From Brooklawnia sp049651565 (GTDB lineage: Bacteria; Actinomycetota; Actinomycetes; Propionibacteriales; Propionibacteriaceae), in contig NZ_JBASCI010000118.1 of assembly GCF_049651565.1 (NCBI RefSeq), positions 1-10,136 on the forward strand: a DNA stretch of 10,136 nucleotides, in the 5' to 3' direction. The first letter of the stretch is position 1. Every line of letters starts with the position of its first letter. Of this stretch, positions 1-6,018 are shown in pieces. Both the position numbers and the translations under genes were made by a program. Below the pieces are notes generated by a model, which saw only the letters and a program-made list of their open reading frames with translations, ran no database searches and was not told the DNA's origin.

Positions 1-318
1 GTCCTGCACCGCCTGGATGCCGATGGTCGAGGTGAGCAGGACGACCGCGCCGGGTGCCAGCACCTCGGCGATGCCATCACTTCCCCACAGCAGCAATTCC
101 AGCTGCTCCTGGTTGCGGACCGCCACCAGCACCACCTCGGCACCGGACGCCGCCTCGCGGGCCGCCGGGAAGGTCTGCACCCCGGCGTCCGCGGCCAGAC
201 CGAGGCGGGCCTCGGCGATGTCGAAGGCCCGCACCGGGAACTGCTGGTTGACCAGCCGGGTGGCCATGGGCAGCCCCATCGCGCCCAGACCGATTGCTGC
301 GACTGTTGGTCTTGACAT
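1..318 (-). CDS. NAD(P)-dependent beta-hydroxyacid dehydrogenase, N-terminal part (threonate/3-hydroxyisobutyrate dehydrogenase type), cut by window edge
   Basis: Only the first 106 codons are present; the gene continues past the left edge. The protein opens with a Rossmann dinucleotide-binding motif, GLGAMGLPMA at about residues 10-19, followed by strands that fit the 6-phosphogluconate / 3-hydroxyisobutyrate dehydrogenase fold, including VLVAVRNQEQ near residue 64 and VVLLTSTIG near residue 93. Members of this family oxidise a beta-hydroxy acid with NAD(P). The ATG at 318 is supported by AGGAGA six bases upstream. It lies 39 bases behind the stop of the acid sugar kinase gene on the same strand, so the two are almost certainly co-transcribed. 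From this pairing I infer a four-carbon sugar acid substrate, as for L-threonate dehydrogenase LtnD or D-erythronate dehydrogenase DenD. The catalytic lysine and substrate-binding half are outside the window, so the exact substrate cannot be read. Confidence 0.88.
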   Translation of the reverse strand, partial: MSRPTVAAIGLGAMGLPMATRLVNQQFPVRAFDIAEARLGLAADAGVQTFPAAREAASGAEVVLVAVRNQEQLELLLWGSDGIAEVLAPGAVVLLTSTIGIQAVQD

Positions 319-357
319 TGTGAATCTCCTTCGATCGGGGGTGATCATCTTGGGGTC

Positions 358-1791
358 TTACTCGGACAGCTTGTCGACCACGTCGGCCAGCCCCTGGGCG
401 TCGCCCACGTTGCCGGCAAAGACGATGTACGGGATGCCGCGGGCCGGCCCGTCGACCGGTTCCCACAGCGAGACGATCCCGGGCAGCATCGGGCCACGCA
501 CGAACGCCCGGGCGATGCTCAGCCCGCGGGCCGCGACGTCACTGGAGGTGATGCCGCCCTTGGCGACCACGAAGCGCGGCGGGTAGCCGGCCAGTACTCG
601 CCGGGACACCTCGACCACGGCGTCCGAGACCAGCCGAGCCAGCCGAAGCGAGTCGGCGGCATCGCTGCCGGTCACCAGCGTGCGGGAGGTGCGCACCACC
701 ACGTTGCCCTCGGCCAGCGCCTGGACCGCCTGGTCGACCACCTCGGTCAGGTGGGAGTCCCGGCCTTCGCCGAGCACGGTGCGGACATCGATCTCGAGCT
801 CCACGGGGTGGCGGCGGGCGCGCAGTTCGGCCAACTGGTCGGTGGTCTGCTTCACGTGTGAGCCGACCATGACCAGGCCGCCGACCGAGTTCTCGGCCAG
901 GCCGCCGGCGCGGATGGCGTGCAGTTCGTCCCGCTCCAGCGGTGGCCGCGGGTCCTGACCGATCCGGGCGCGCGGGAACGGCGGGGCGACCCGGTACAGG
1001 AAGCGGCTACCGGCGTCCTCGGCGCCTTGCAGGGCCAGCGAGAACTGGCTGAGGTCGGACTCGTCGACGATGTCGACCACGATCGGCTGGCGGTTGCGGG
1101 CCTGCCGCAGCCTGGCCACCACGCCGGTCAGGTCGGTGCGCAGTTCGGCCAGGCCGATCTCGATCACCCGGTCGGCCGGGATCTGCCCGCCGGACTTCTC
1201 CTCGACCCATTCGGCCAGCCGCGACTTCGTGTAGCCGAAGGTGGCGTCGCGGGCGAACTCGGTCTCGCCCACCGGGGTGAAACCGGACGCCATGGCGCCG
1301 GCGTAGTGCACCCCGCCGACGGTGATCCGGCCGGCGGCCGGGAAGGCCGGGACGATGACTATGCCATCCACCTCACCGGCGCCGCGCTCGCTGATGCAAT
1401 CGGCGAGCACGTTGGGTTCCAGCGGGAAGTGGCCGCGCATCGTCGAGTCCGACCGCGAGACGAAGTCCACCTCGCGCCCGGTGCGGTCGGCCGCGGCGAA
1501 GGCCGCCCGGGCCACCTCACGGTTGCGTTCGGCCGCCACCTCGGGGTCGACGCTACGGGAGTTGGTCATCACGTAGACCGCCGGGCACTCCTGCTGCAGC
1601 GCCCAGACCATCGACTCGACGCTCCAGTCGGTGAGCACCGGCAGGTCGGCCACCGACTGGGTGCCGGTGGGGTCGTCGTCCAGCACGATCAGCACCCGTC
1701 GGCGGCCGGCGGCGGCCTCCCGGACCTGCTGGGCGGTGGCGTCCACCGGCTCCGGGTAGTCGGCGAGCAGGTCGTCCAAACTGGCTGTCAT
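358..1791 (-). CDS. Four-carbon acid sugar kinase (DUF1537 family, OtnK-like)
   Basis: This 477-residue protein belongs to the DUF1537 kinase family, which phosphorylates four-carbon acid sugars (3-oxotetronate or threonate) in cytosolic catabolism. The N-terminal substrate domain has DDDPTGTQSV at residues 38-47, TNSRS at 76-80 and SRSDSTMRGHFPLE at 112-125. The C-terminal nucleotide-binding domain has AKGGITSSD around residue 410 and AGNVGD close to the C-terminus. It is longer than the roughly 420 residues of E. coli-type OtnK because about 35 residues precede the first motif, and that motif reads DDDPTGTQ rather than DDFTGA. From memory, this form also occurs in eukaryotic multidomain fusions with dehydrogenase and aldolase domains. 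The ATG at 1791 has AAAGGAG four bases upstream. The dehydrogenase gene follows 39 bases downstream. I infer an acid-sugar degradation operon; the substrate (threonate, erythronate or other) is unresolved. Confidence 0.9.
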   Translation of the reverse strand: MTASLDDLLADYPEPVDATAQQVREAAAGRRRVLIVLDDDPTGTQSVADLPVLTDWSVESMVWALQQECPAVYVMTNSRSVDPEVAAERNREVARAAFAAADRTGREVDFVSRSDSTMRGHFPLEPNVLADCISERGAGEVDGIVIVPAFPAAGRITVGGVHYAGAMASGFTPVGETEFARDATFGYTKSRLAEWVEEKSGGQIPADRVIEIGLAELRTDLTGVVARLRQARNRQPIVVDIVDESDLSQFSLALQGAEDAGSRFLYRVAPPFPRARIGQDPRPPLERDELHAIRAGGLAENSVGGLVMVGSHVKQTTDQLAELRARRHPVELEIDVRTVLGEGRDSHLTEVVDQAVQALAEGNVVVRTSRTLVTGSDAADSLRLARLVSDAVVEVSRRVLAGYPPRFVVAKGGITSSDVAARGLSIARAFVRGPMLPGIVSLWEPVDGPARGIPYIVFAGNVGDAQGLADVVDKLSE

Positions 1792-1801
1792 GGCACTCCT
1801 T

Positions 1802-1815
1802 TGTACGGACGGACA
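1802..1815 (-). promoter_or_regulatory. Imperfect palindrome in the leader of the acid-sugar operon, candidate operator
   Basis: TGTACGGACGGACA pairs with itself at five of seven positions and starts 11 bases upstream of the kinase ATG, just in front of its ribosome binding site. Sugar-acid operons are commonly controlled by GntR- or DeoR-type repressors that bind such sites, but no regulator gene is visible here. A possible -10 element (CATACT on the minus strand, 1844 to 1839) lies upstream without a convincing -35. A single weak palindrome in GC-rich DNA can occur by chance. Confidence 0.22.
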
Positions 1816-1865
1816 TCAGACCCTGGGCCTACACCGCAAGTATGACCGCCCGATCGGAGGAGCGC

Positions 1866-1954
1866 ATGGGGTAGTGGGATTGCGCGAGGGCGCTGGGGCG
1901 GGGACCGTGGGCGTGCGGAATCCGGGAAATGGCACGCCAGATCCCACTTCCCAT
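1866..1954. repeat. Long-loop inverted repeat in the kinase-aat gap
   Basis: The arm at 1866-1880 (ATGGGGTAGTGGGAT) is matched in inverted orientation at 1941-1954 (ATCCCACTTCCCAT). The inner 8 bases, AGTGGGAT and ATCCCACT, are perfect, and the outer part matches after one base is skipped. The loop is 60 bases. A second perfect 8-base pair links 1877-1884 (GGATTGCG) with 1974-1981 (CGCAATCC), using part of the same left arm. I see no gene in 1792-2028. The function is unknown; alternative mRNA 3'-end structures behind aat, or the remnant of a small repeat element, are possibilities. Confidence 0.4.
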
Positions 1955-1968
1955 TGATGCAACGGGCC

Positions 1969-1996
1969 GGAATCGCAATCCAGGGTGCGATTTTCC
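1969..1996 (-). terminator. Hairpin behind aat, possible terminator
   Basis: AATCGCA (1971-1977) pairs perfectly with TGCGATT (1986-1992) around an 8-base loop. The flanking GG (1969-1970) can pair with CC (1995-1996) after a two-base bulge. It lies 32 bases past the aat stop in the direction of aat transcription. There is no following U-run on that strand, so if it acts as a terminator or 3'-end stabiliser it is a weak or non-canonical one. Actinobacterial intrinsic terminators often lack a U-tract. Confidence 0.3.
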
Positions 1997-2028
1997 GAAA
2001 TCCGGGGGCCGTCCTGCTCAGGTCTGGC

Positions 2029-2739
2029 TCACTGGGTCCGCACCAGGTGCCAATCACCCGGTCGGCGGATGGCGGGCCACCTCATGTCGATGCCGTCCAG
2101 CGCCTCCTGCAGCCGGATCAGATACTCGTCCCGGGAGATCTCGCTCACACCCAGCGAGGCCAGGTGCGGGGTCTGCCACTGCACATCCAGCAGTGTCGCC
2201 TCGTCGGGGCGCATTCGCAGTTCGTTGACGAGCCGGGCGAGGGCCACCTTGGACGCGTCCCTGCCATGCTCCGGGTCGTGGAACATCGACTCGCCGGCGA
2301 ATAGACCCCACAGGCTGACCCCGTAGAGCCCACCGACCAGGCGTCCCTCCGAGTCCCACACCTCAATGCTGTGCACCACCCCGGCGTCATGCCCCTGCCG
2401 GTAGATCCGCTGAATGTCCTCGTCGATCCAGCCGTGCGGACGCGACGGGTCGGCGCAGCGCGCGAGCACCTCGGGGAAGGCCCGGTCGATGGTGGTGGTG
2501 TAGCGGCGGGCCGAGCGCAGCATGCTGCGGCTGACCCGCAGGTCGTCCAGCTCGAGGATGCCGCGCCGCACCGGCGACCACCATCCCATCACCGACTCGA
2601 AGGAGGACTCGTGCAGCGGCATCGGGAAGACCCCGGAGCAGTAGGCCCCCACCACCATCGACAGCTCGAACTCGTCGGAGAGCGCAATCAGGTCCTGGTG
2701 CGGCCAGTCGCTGGGCGGACCGAAGACCTGCATGAACAC
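2029..2739 (-). CDS. aat: Leucyl/phenylalanyl-tRNA--protein transferase
   Basis: This cytosolic aminoacyl-tRNA transferase adds leucine or phenylalanine to proteins with N-terminal arginine or lysine, marking them for ClpS/ClpAP-type degradation (N-degron pathway). Family motifs in order are FPMP at residues 38-41, MGWWSP at 51-56, HGWID at 102-106, HSIEVW at 123-128, GGLYGVSLWGLFAGESMF at 136-153, DASKVAL at 161-167 and DVQWQTPHLASLG at 185-197. Glu150 and Gln187 fit the positions of E. coli Glu156 and Gln188, which are involved in catalysis. The 236-residue length is normal for the family. The start is uncertain between GTG at 2739 and ATG at 2733; neither has a good Shine-Dalgarno, and an in-frame stop lies at 2770-2772. 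The gene is divergent from the TetR gene and may share its control region. It is a stand-alone unit. Confidence 0.95.
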   Translation of the reverse strand: MFMQVFGPPSDWPHQDLIALSDEFELSMVVGAYCSGVFPMPLHESSFESVMGWWSPVRRGILELDDLRVSRSMLRSARRYTTTIDRAFPEVLARCADPSRPHGWIDEDIQRIYRQGHDAGVVHSIEVWDSEGRLVGGLYGVSLWGLFAGESMFHDPEHGRDASKVALARLVNELRMRPDEATLLDVQWQTPHLASLGVSEISRDEYLIRLQEALDGIDMRWPAIRRPGDWHLVRTQ

Positions 2740-2797
2740 GGCATCAAGTGTGGCACCGCGCCTGCCGGGTCACCACTGACAAGCCGGAACGATCATC

Positions 2798-2826
2798 TTG
2801 ACTTTGACTGAACATGCGTTCAGAAT
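2798..2826 (+). promoter_or_regulatory. Sigma-70-type promoter of the TetR-ABC efflux operon
   Basis: TTGACT (2798-2803, five of six to the -35 consensus) and CAGAAT (2821-2826, four of six to the -10 consensus) are separated by exactly 17 bases. The expected transcription start is about 2833-2835, which coincides with the GTG codon at 2834. TTGACT is directly repeated at 2804-2809. The promoter is inferred by eye and has no transcript evidence. Confidence 0.6.
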
Positions 2827-2842
2827 GTTGAACGTGAGTTCA
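2809..2842. promoter_or_regulatory. Tandem palindromic TetR operator (two TGAAC-N4-GTTCA sites)
   Basis: Two 14-base inverted repeats lie at 2809-2822 (TGAACATGCGTTCA) and 2829-2842 (TGAACGTGAGTTCA). Both have the same 5-base half-sites and a 4-base spacer, with centres 20 bases apart, about two helical turns. The first covers the -35/-10 spacer and touches the -10 element; the second covers the predicted transcription start and the first codons. This is the expected geometry of an autorepressing TetR operator. The site is 70 bases from aat, so an effect on aat is possible but not shown. Confidence 0.8.
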
Positions 2843-3481
2843 GACCCGGGCGATCTGTTACCGCAGGCCCGCATCCGGCGCGCTGCCCTCGAACTGTTCG
2901 GTGAGCAGGGTTTCCACCACACCACGATCCGCCAGATCGCCGGCCTCGCCGGGGTCTCGCCCCCGCTGGTGATCCACCACTTCGGCAGCAAGCACCAACT
3001 GCGGCAGGCGGTCGACGACTGGATCATGGCCTTCCTGCTGTCCGAGAAGGGCACCCTGCTGACCGGTTCGGTGATGCCGCGAGCCAGCAGCTACCTCACT
3101 GAGCACCCCGAGGCCCGGCTGATCATGCAGTACCTGATCACCGCCATGCGTGAGGACGGCACGATCGCCCGGCAGGTCTTCGACCAGGTCTGCCACACCA
3201 CCGCCCAGGTCATCGAACTGGGCGCCGAGCAGGGCACGATCCGCGAGCCGGCCGACCCGGACGCGACTGTGGCGGTGCTGGTCGCCTACTCGCTGGGAGC
3301 CAGCATGCTGGGCGGGCACCTGGCCCGGCGGCTGGGCGGGGAGAGCCTGCTGGACGCCGGGCCGATGAGGCGGTACGCCCTGGCGGCGATGGAGTTGTTC
3401 ACCTATGGCCTGTTCACCGACGACAGCTACCTGCGAGGGACCAGGGCCGCCTTCGACGACACGGGGAGCGAAGATGACTGA
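2834..3481 (+). CDS. TetR-family transcriptional regulator of the adjacent ABC efflux genes
   Basis: This is a TetR-type DNA-binding repressor of about 215 residues. The N-terminal helix-turn-helix domain spans roughly residues 12-56 (ALELFGEQGFHHTTIRQIA, then GVSPPLVIHHFGSKHQL). The all-helical remainder would bind a ligand and dimerise. I chose GTG 2834 because a promoter with optimal spacing places the transcript start there, giving a leaderless mRNA. The alternatives are ATG 2825, which overlaps the -10 box, and TTG 2798, which is the -35 box itself; none has a Shine-Dalgarno. The stop overlaps the start of the ATPase gene by 8 bases, so the regulator heads the efflux operon. Two palindromes over its promoter suggest autorepression. 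Length and gene order match M. tuberculosis Rv1219c, which sits with the Rv1218c-Rv1217c transporter. The inducing ligand is unknown. Confidence 0.92.
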   Translation: MSSDPGDLLPQARIRRAALELFGEQGFHHTTIRQIAGLAGVSPPLVIHHFGSKHQLRQAVDDWIMAFLLSEKGTLLTGSVMPRASSYLTEHPEARLIMQYLITAMREDGTIARQVFDQVCHTTAQVIELGAEQGTIREPADPDATVAVLVAYSLGASMLGGHLARRLGGESLLDAGPMRRYALAAMELFTYGLFTDDSYLRGTRAAFDDTGSEDD

Positions 3482-4376
3482 GAATGCGATCGAGACCCAC
3501 GACCTGGTGAAACGGTTCGGCCGCGTCACCGCCCTCGACGGGCTGACCATGACCGTCGGCACCGGCCAGGTGCACGGCTTCCTGGGCCCGAACGGTTCGG
3601 GCAAGTCGACCACCATCCGCGTCCTGCTCGGGCTGCTGCGCGCCAACTCTGGCAGCGCCACCCTGCTCGGCGGTGATCCGTGGGCCCAGGCACCCGAACT
3701 CCACCACCGGCTGGCCTATGTGCCCGGCGAGGTCAACCTCTGGCCGAACCTGTCCGGTGGCGAGGCGATCGACCTGCTCACCCGTGCCCGGGGCAAGCCG
3801 AACCGGACTCGCCGCGACGAGCTGATCGAACGGTTCGACCTCGACCCGCGCAAGAAGGGCCGCACCTACTCCAAGGGCAACCGGCAGAAGGTCGCGCTGG
3901 TGGCCGCGCTGGCCAGCGACGTCGAACTGCTGCTGCTCGATGAACCGACCTCGGGCCTGGACCCGTTGATGGAGCACGTCTTCACCGATGTCATCCGCGA
4001 GCGGGTGCGCAGCGACGGGGTGACGGTGCTGCTGTCCAGCCACATCCTGTCCGAGGTCGAGAAGCTGTGCGACCGGGTGTCGATCATCAAGACCGGCCGG
4101 ATCGTCGAGTCCGGCACCCTCGCCGGACTGCGTCACCTGCAACGCAACCAGGTGGTGGCAAGGGTGGACGCCGCGCAGGCCGCCCGGTTGGGGCACATCG
4201 CCGGCGTCCACGACGTCACCCAGCGCGACGACCGCTGGACCGCCCAGGTGGACGCGGCAGCCACGCCCGAGCTGTTGGGCGAGCTCGCCGTGCTGGGTGT
4301 CACAGGGGTCAGCATCACTCCCCCGACCCTGGAGGAGCTCTTCCTCAGCCACTACGACAGCGAACCTGCGGCCTGA
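3474..4376 (+). CDS. ABC transporter ATP-binding protein, drug-exporter (DrrA/TnrB2-like) type
   Basis: This 300-residue cytosolic ATPase would power the permease encoded next. Walker A is GPNGSGKST at residues 38-46, the signature region is YSKGNRQK at 132-139, Walker B is ELLLLDEP at 151-158, the D-loop is SGLDP, and the H-loop histidine is His190 in LLSSHIL. The C-terminal tail, ending in TLEELFLSHY, is typical of DrrA-like exporters. The usual Q-loop glutamine is not where expected: the region reads YVPGEVNLWPNL at 82-93. The signature is also degenerate compared with LSGGQ. Both are familiar in this exporter subgroup as far as I recall. ATG 3474 is chosen because GGGGAG lies five bases upstream. 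It overlaps the TetR stop by 8 bases, implying translational coupling, and the permease starts 10 bases after its stop. The substrate is unknown; lipophilic antibiotics or drugs are the family's usual cargo. Confidence 0.94.
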   Translation: MTENAIETHDLVKRFGRVTALDGLTMTVGTGQVHGFLGPNGSGKSTTIRVLLGLLRANSGSATLLGGDPWAQAPELHHRLAYVPGEVNLWPNLSGGEAIDLLTRARGKPNRTRRDELIERFDLDPRKKGRTYSKGNRQKVALVAALASDVELLLLDEPTSGLDPLMEHVFTDVIRERVRSDGVTVLLSSHILSEVEKLCDRVSIIKTGRIVESGTLAGLRHLQRNQVVARVDAAQAARLGHIAGVHDVTQRDDRWTAQVDAAATPELLGELAVLGVTGVSITPPTLEELFLSHYDSEPAA

Positions 4377-4386
4377 GGAGCGGGCG

Positions 4387-5997
4387 ATGAGCACCCTGAC
4401 CGGTCTGGGCGCGACGGTGCGCATCACGCTGCGCCGCAACTGGTTGTTCTGGCTCGGCTGGGCGGTGCTGCTGGCGCTGCTGATGCCGGCCACTGCCACC
4501 CAGTACGACGTGATCATCCCGCCGGGCACCGACCCGCGCGCCACCGTCGAGCCGCTGCTCAACAACCCGACCATGCTCGCCGTCCTCGGGCCCGCATTCG
4601 ACCTGTACGACAAGGGCGGATTCGTCTTCTGGCGCTCCGGCGGCTTCACCACCGTGCTGGCCGGACTGGTCGGCGGTTTCGGCATCGTGCGGGCCACCCG
4701 CGCCGAGGAGGAGGAAGGCCGCATCGAGCTGGTGCGTTCCGGCCCGGTCGGACGCCACGCCCCGTTGGCGGCCGCCGTACTGGTATGCGTGGCCGGCTGC
4801 CTGCTGACGGCCGCGATCACCGCCGGCTTGCTGGTTGGTCTCGGGCTGGCCGCGGCCGGCAGCATCGCGTCCGGCCTGGCAGTTGGCCTGACCGGTGCAC
4901 TGTACGTCGGGATCGGCGCGGTGGCCGCGCAGATCTTCGAGTCGGCCCGCACCGTGCGCGCCTGGGCGATGGGCGTCGGGCTGGGCGGGGCGTACCTGCT
5001 GCGAGCCATCGTGGACGGCGCCGGCCCCGGCTCGGCCATCGAACCGCTGCGGTGGGCGATCCCGCTGCAGTGGGGGATGCTGTCGCGGCCCTTCGCGGAC
5101 GAACGCTGGTGGGTCTTCGGGCTGCTGGCCGTGGTCACCGTCGGGTTGGTGGGGCTGGCTTTCGTGCTGGAGTCCCGCCGCGACCACGGCGCAGGGCTGG
5201 TCGCCACCGGTCTGGGACGGACCACCGCCCGCCCGGGACTTGATGGCGCCTGGGGGCTGGCGTTGCGCCTGCACCGCGGCGGCCTGATCGGCTGGACGCT
5301 GGCGCTGGTGGTGAGCGCGATCGCGTTCGGCTCGATCGCCTCCGGGATGGACCGCATCTTCGAGGAGAACCCCGAGATGGGCATCATCCTGCAGCGGATG
5401 GGCGGCACCGCCGAACTCAGGACCGCGTTCTACATCGGCATCCTGGGCATCCTGGTAACGGTGACCGCCGTGATGGCGGTCAGCCTGCTGAACATGCTGC
5501 ACCTCGAGGAGAACCGCGGGCACGCCGAACAACTGCTCGCCACCGCCACCCCCCGGGTCGCCTTGGCGCTGAGCCACCTGACCCCCGCCCTGCTCGGGTC
5601 GGCGATCGTGACCGTGCTGGTCGGCGCCGGTCTGCCGCTGGCCCAGGCTGTCACCACCGACGACTGGTCGCTGGTTGCCGACTTCACCGGCACCGCGCTG
5701 GCGTTGCTGCCCGGCCTGGTGCTGGTGGTGGGTGTCGCGATGCTGCTGATCGGGTGGCTGCCCCGGGCCTTCGGCGTGGTCTGGTTCGTGCTGGGCTGGA
5801 GCATCTTCTGCTCCTGGTTCGCCATCCTGTTCGACCTGCCGCGGTGGCTGGTCAAGCTGCAACCGTGGGGTCACCTCACCCAGCCGCCGCGCGACGAGAT
5901 GGACTGGCTGCCGTTCGCCGTCGAGACCGCGATCGGGCTGGTGCTGATCCTGGCGGGCCTGATCGGCTACCGTCGGCGCGACATCACCGGCCGCTGA
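4387..5997 (+). CDS. ABC transporter permease, large two-half type (polyketide-antibiotic exporter family, TnrB3-like)
   Basis: This 536-residue integral membrane protein has roughly twelve hydrophobic segments, beginning with WLFWLGWAVLLALL at about residues 19-32. It is about twice the size of an ordinary DrrB-type permease. The sequence shows an internal duplication: the acidic loop EEEEGRIELVRSGPVGR near residues 107-123 recurs as EENRGHAEQLLATATPR near 374-390, each after a hydrophobic segment. One polypeptide therefore probably supplies both membrane halves. ATG 4387 is preceded by GAGGAG six bases upstream and lies 10 bases behind the ATPase gene. Size and operon match the Rv1217c-type exporters of mycobacteria and the tetronasin exporter TnrB3 of Streptomyces (comparison from memory). 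Expected function is efflux of hydrophobic compounds under control of the upstream TetR protein; the actual substrate cannot be inferred. Confidence 0.92.
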   Translation: MSTLTGLGATVRITLRRNWLFWLGWAVLLALLMPATATQYDVIIPPGTDPRATVEPLLNNPTMLAVLGPAFDLYDKGGFVFWRSGGFTTVLAGLVGGFGIVRATRAEEEEGRIELVRSGPVGRHAPLAAAVLVCVAGCLLTAAITAGLLVGLGLAAAGSIASGLAVGLTGALYVGIGAVAAQIFESARTVRAWAMGVGLGGAYLLRAIVDGAGPGSAIEPLRWAIPLQWGMLSRPFADERWWVFGLLAVVTVGLVGLAFVLESRRDHGAGLVATGLGRTTARPGLDGAWGLALRLHRGGLIGWTLALVVSAIAFGSIASGMDRIFEENPEMGIILQRMGGTAELRTAFYIGILGILVTVTAVMAVSLLNMLHLEENRGHAEQLLATATPRVALALSHLTPALLGSAIVTVLVGAGLPLAQAVTTDDWSLVADFTGTALALLPGLVLVVGVAMLLIGWLPRAFGVVWFVLGWSIFCSWFAILFDLPRWLVKLQPWGHLTQPPRDEMDWLPFAVETAIGLVLILAGLIGYRRRDITGR

Positions 5998-6018
5998 CCG
6001 GCCGCGGCCCGGTCAGCG
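5992..6018. terminator. Bidirectional palindrome between convergent permease and gltA
   Basis: CGCTGACCGG (5992-6001) is perfectly complementary to CCGGTCAGCG (6009-6018), a 10-bp GC-rich stem around a 7-base loop (CCGCGGC). The left arm contains the permease TGA (5995-5997) and the right arm contains the gltA stop (6013-6015 on the minus strand). Only 15 bases separate the two genes. The symmetric hairpin could end transcription from both sides. No U-run follows on either strand, so it would be a non-canonical terminator or a barrier to convergent polymerases. Confidence 0.6.

Noticed and set aside
319..357. GATC-containing repeat (GATCGGGGGTGATC) between kinase and dehydrogenase
   Set aside because: The repeat is only four self-palindromic bases; the 39-base gap is explained by the ribosome binding site of the dehydrogenase.
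919..1845. A 308-codon plus-strand open frame
   Set aside because: It is antisense to the clearly recognised acid sugar kinase and shows no family motif.
2798..2833. N-terminal extension of the TetR protein from TTG 2798 or ATG 2825
   Set aside because: These codons coincide with the -35 and -10 hexamers and the operator palindromes, and lack a ribosome binding site.
2858..3661. A 267-codon minus-strand open frame
   Set aside because: It is antisense to the TetR and ATPase genes and has no recognisable domain.
3414..5408. A 664-codon open frame on the minus strand
   Set aside because: It lies antisense to the ATPase and permease genes, has low-complexity Ser/Pro/Arg/Ala-rich content and no recognisable domain; such frames arise from GC-rich third codon positions.
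4345..5874. A 509-codon minus-strand open frame
   Set aside because: Another antisense frame to the permease, rich in Gln, Gly, His and Arg, typical of non-coding translation of high-GC genes.
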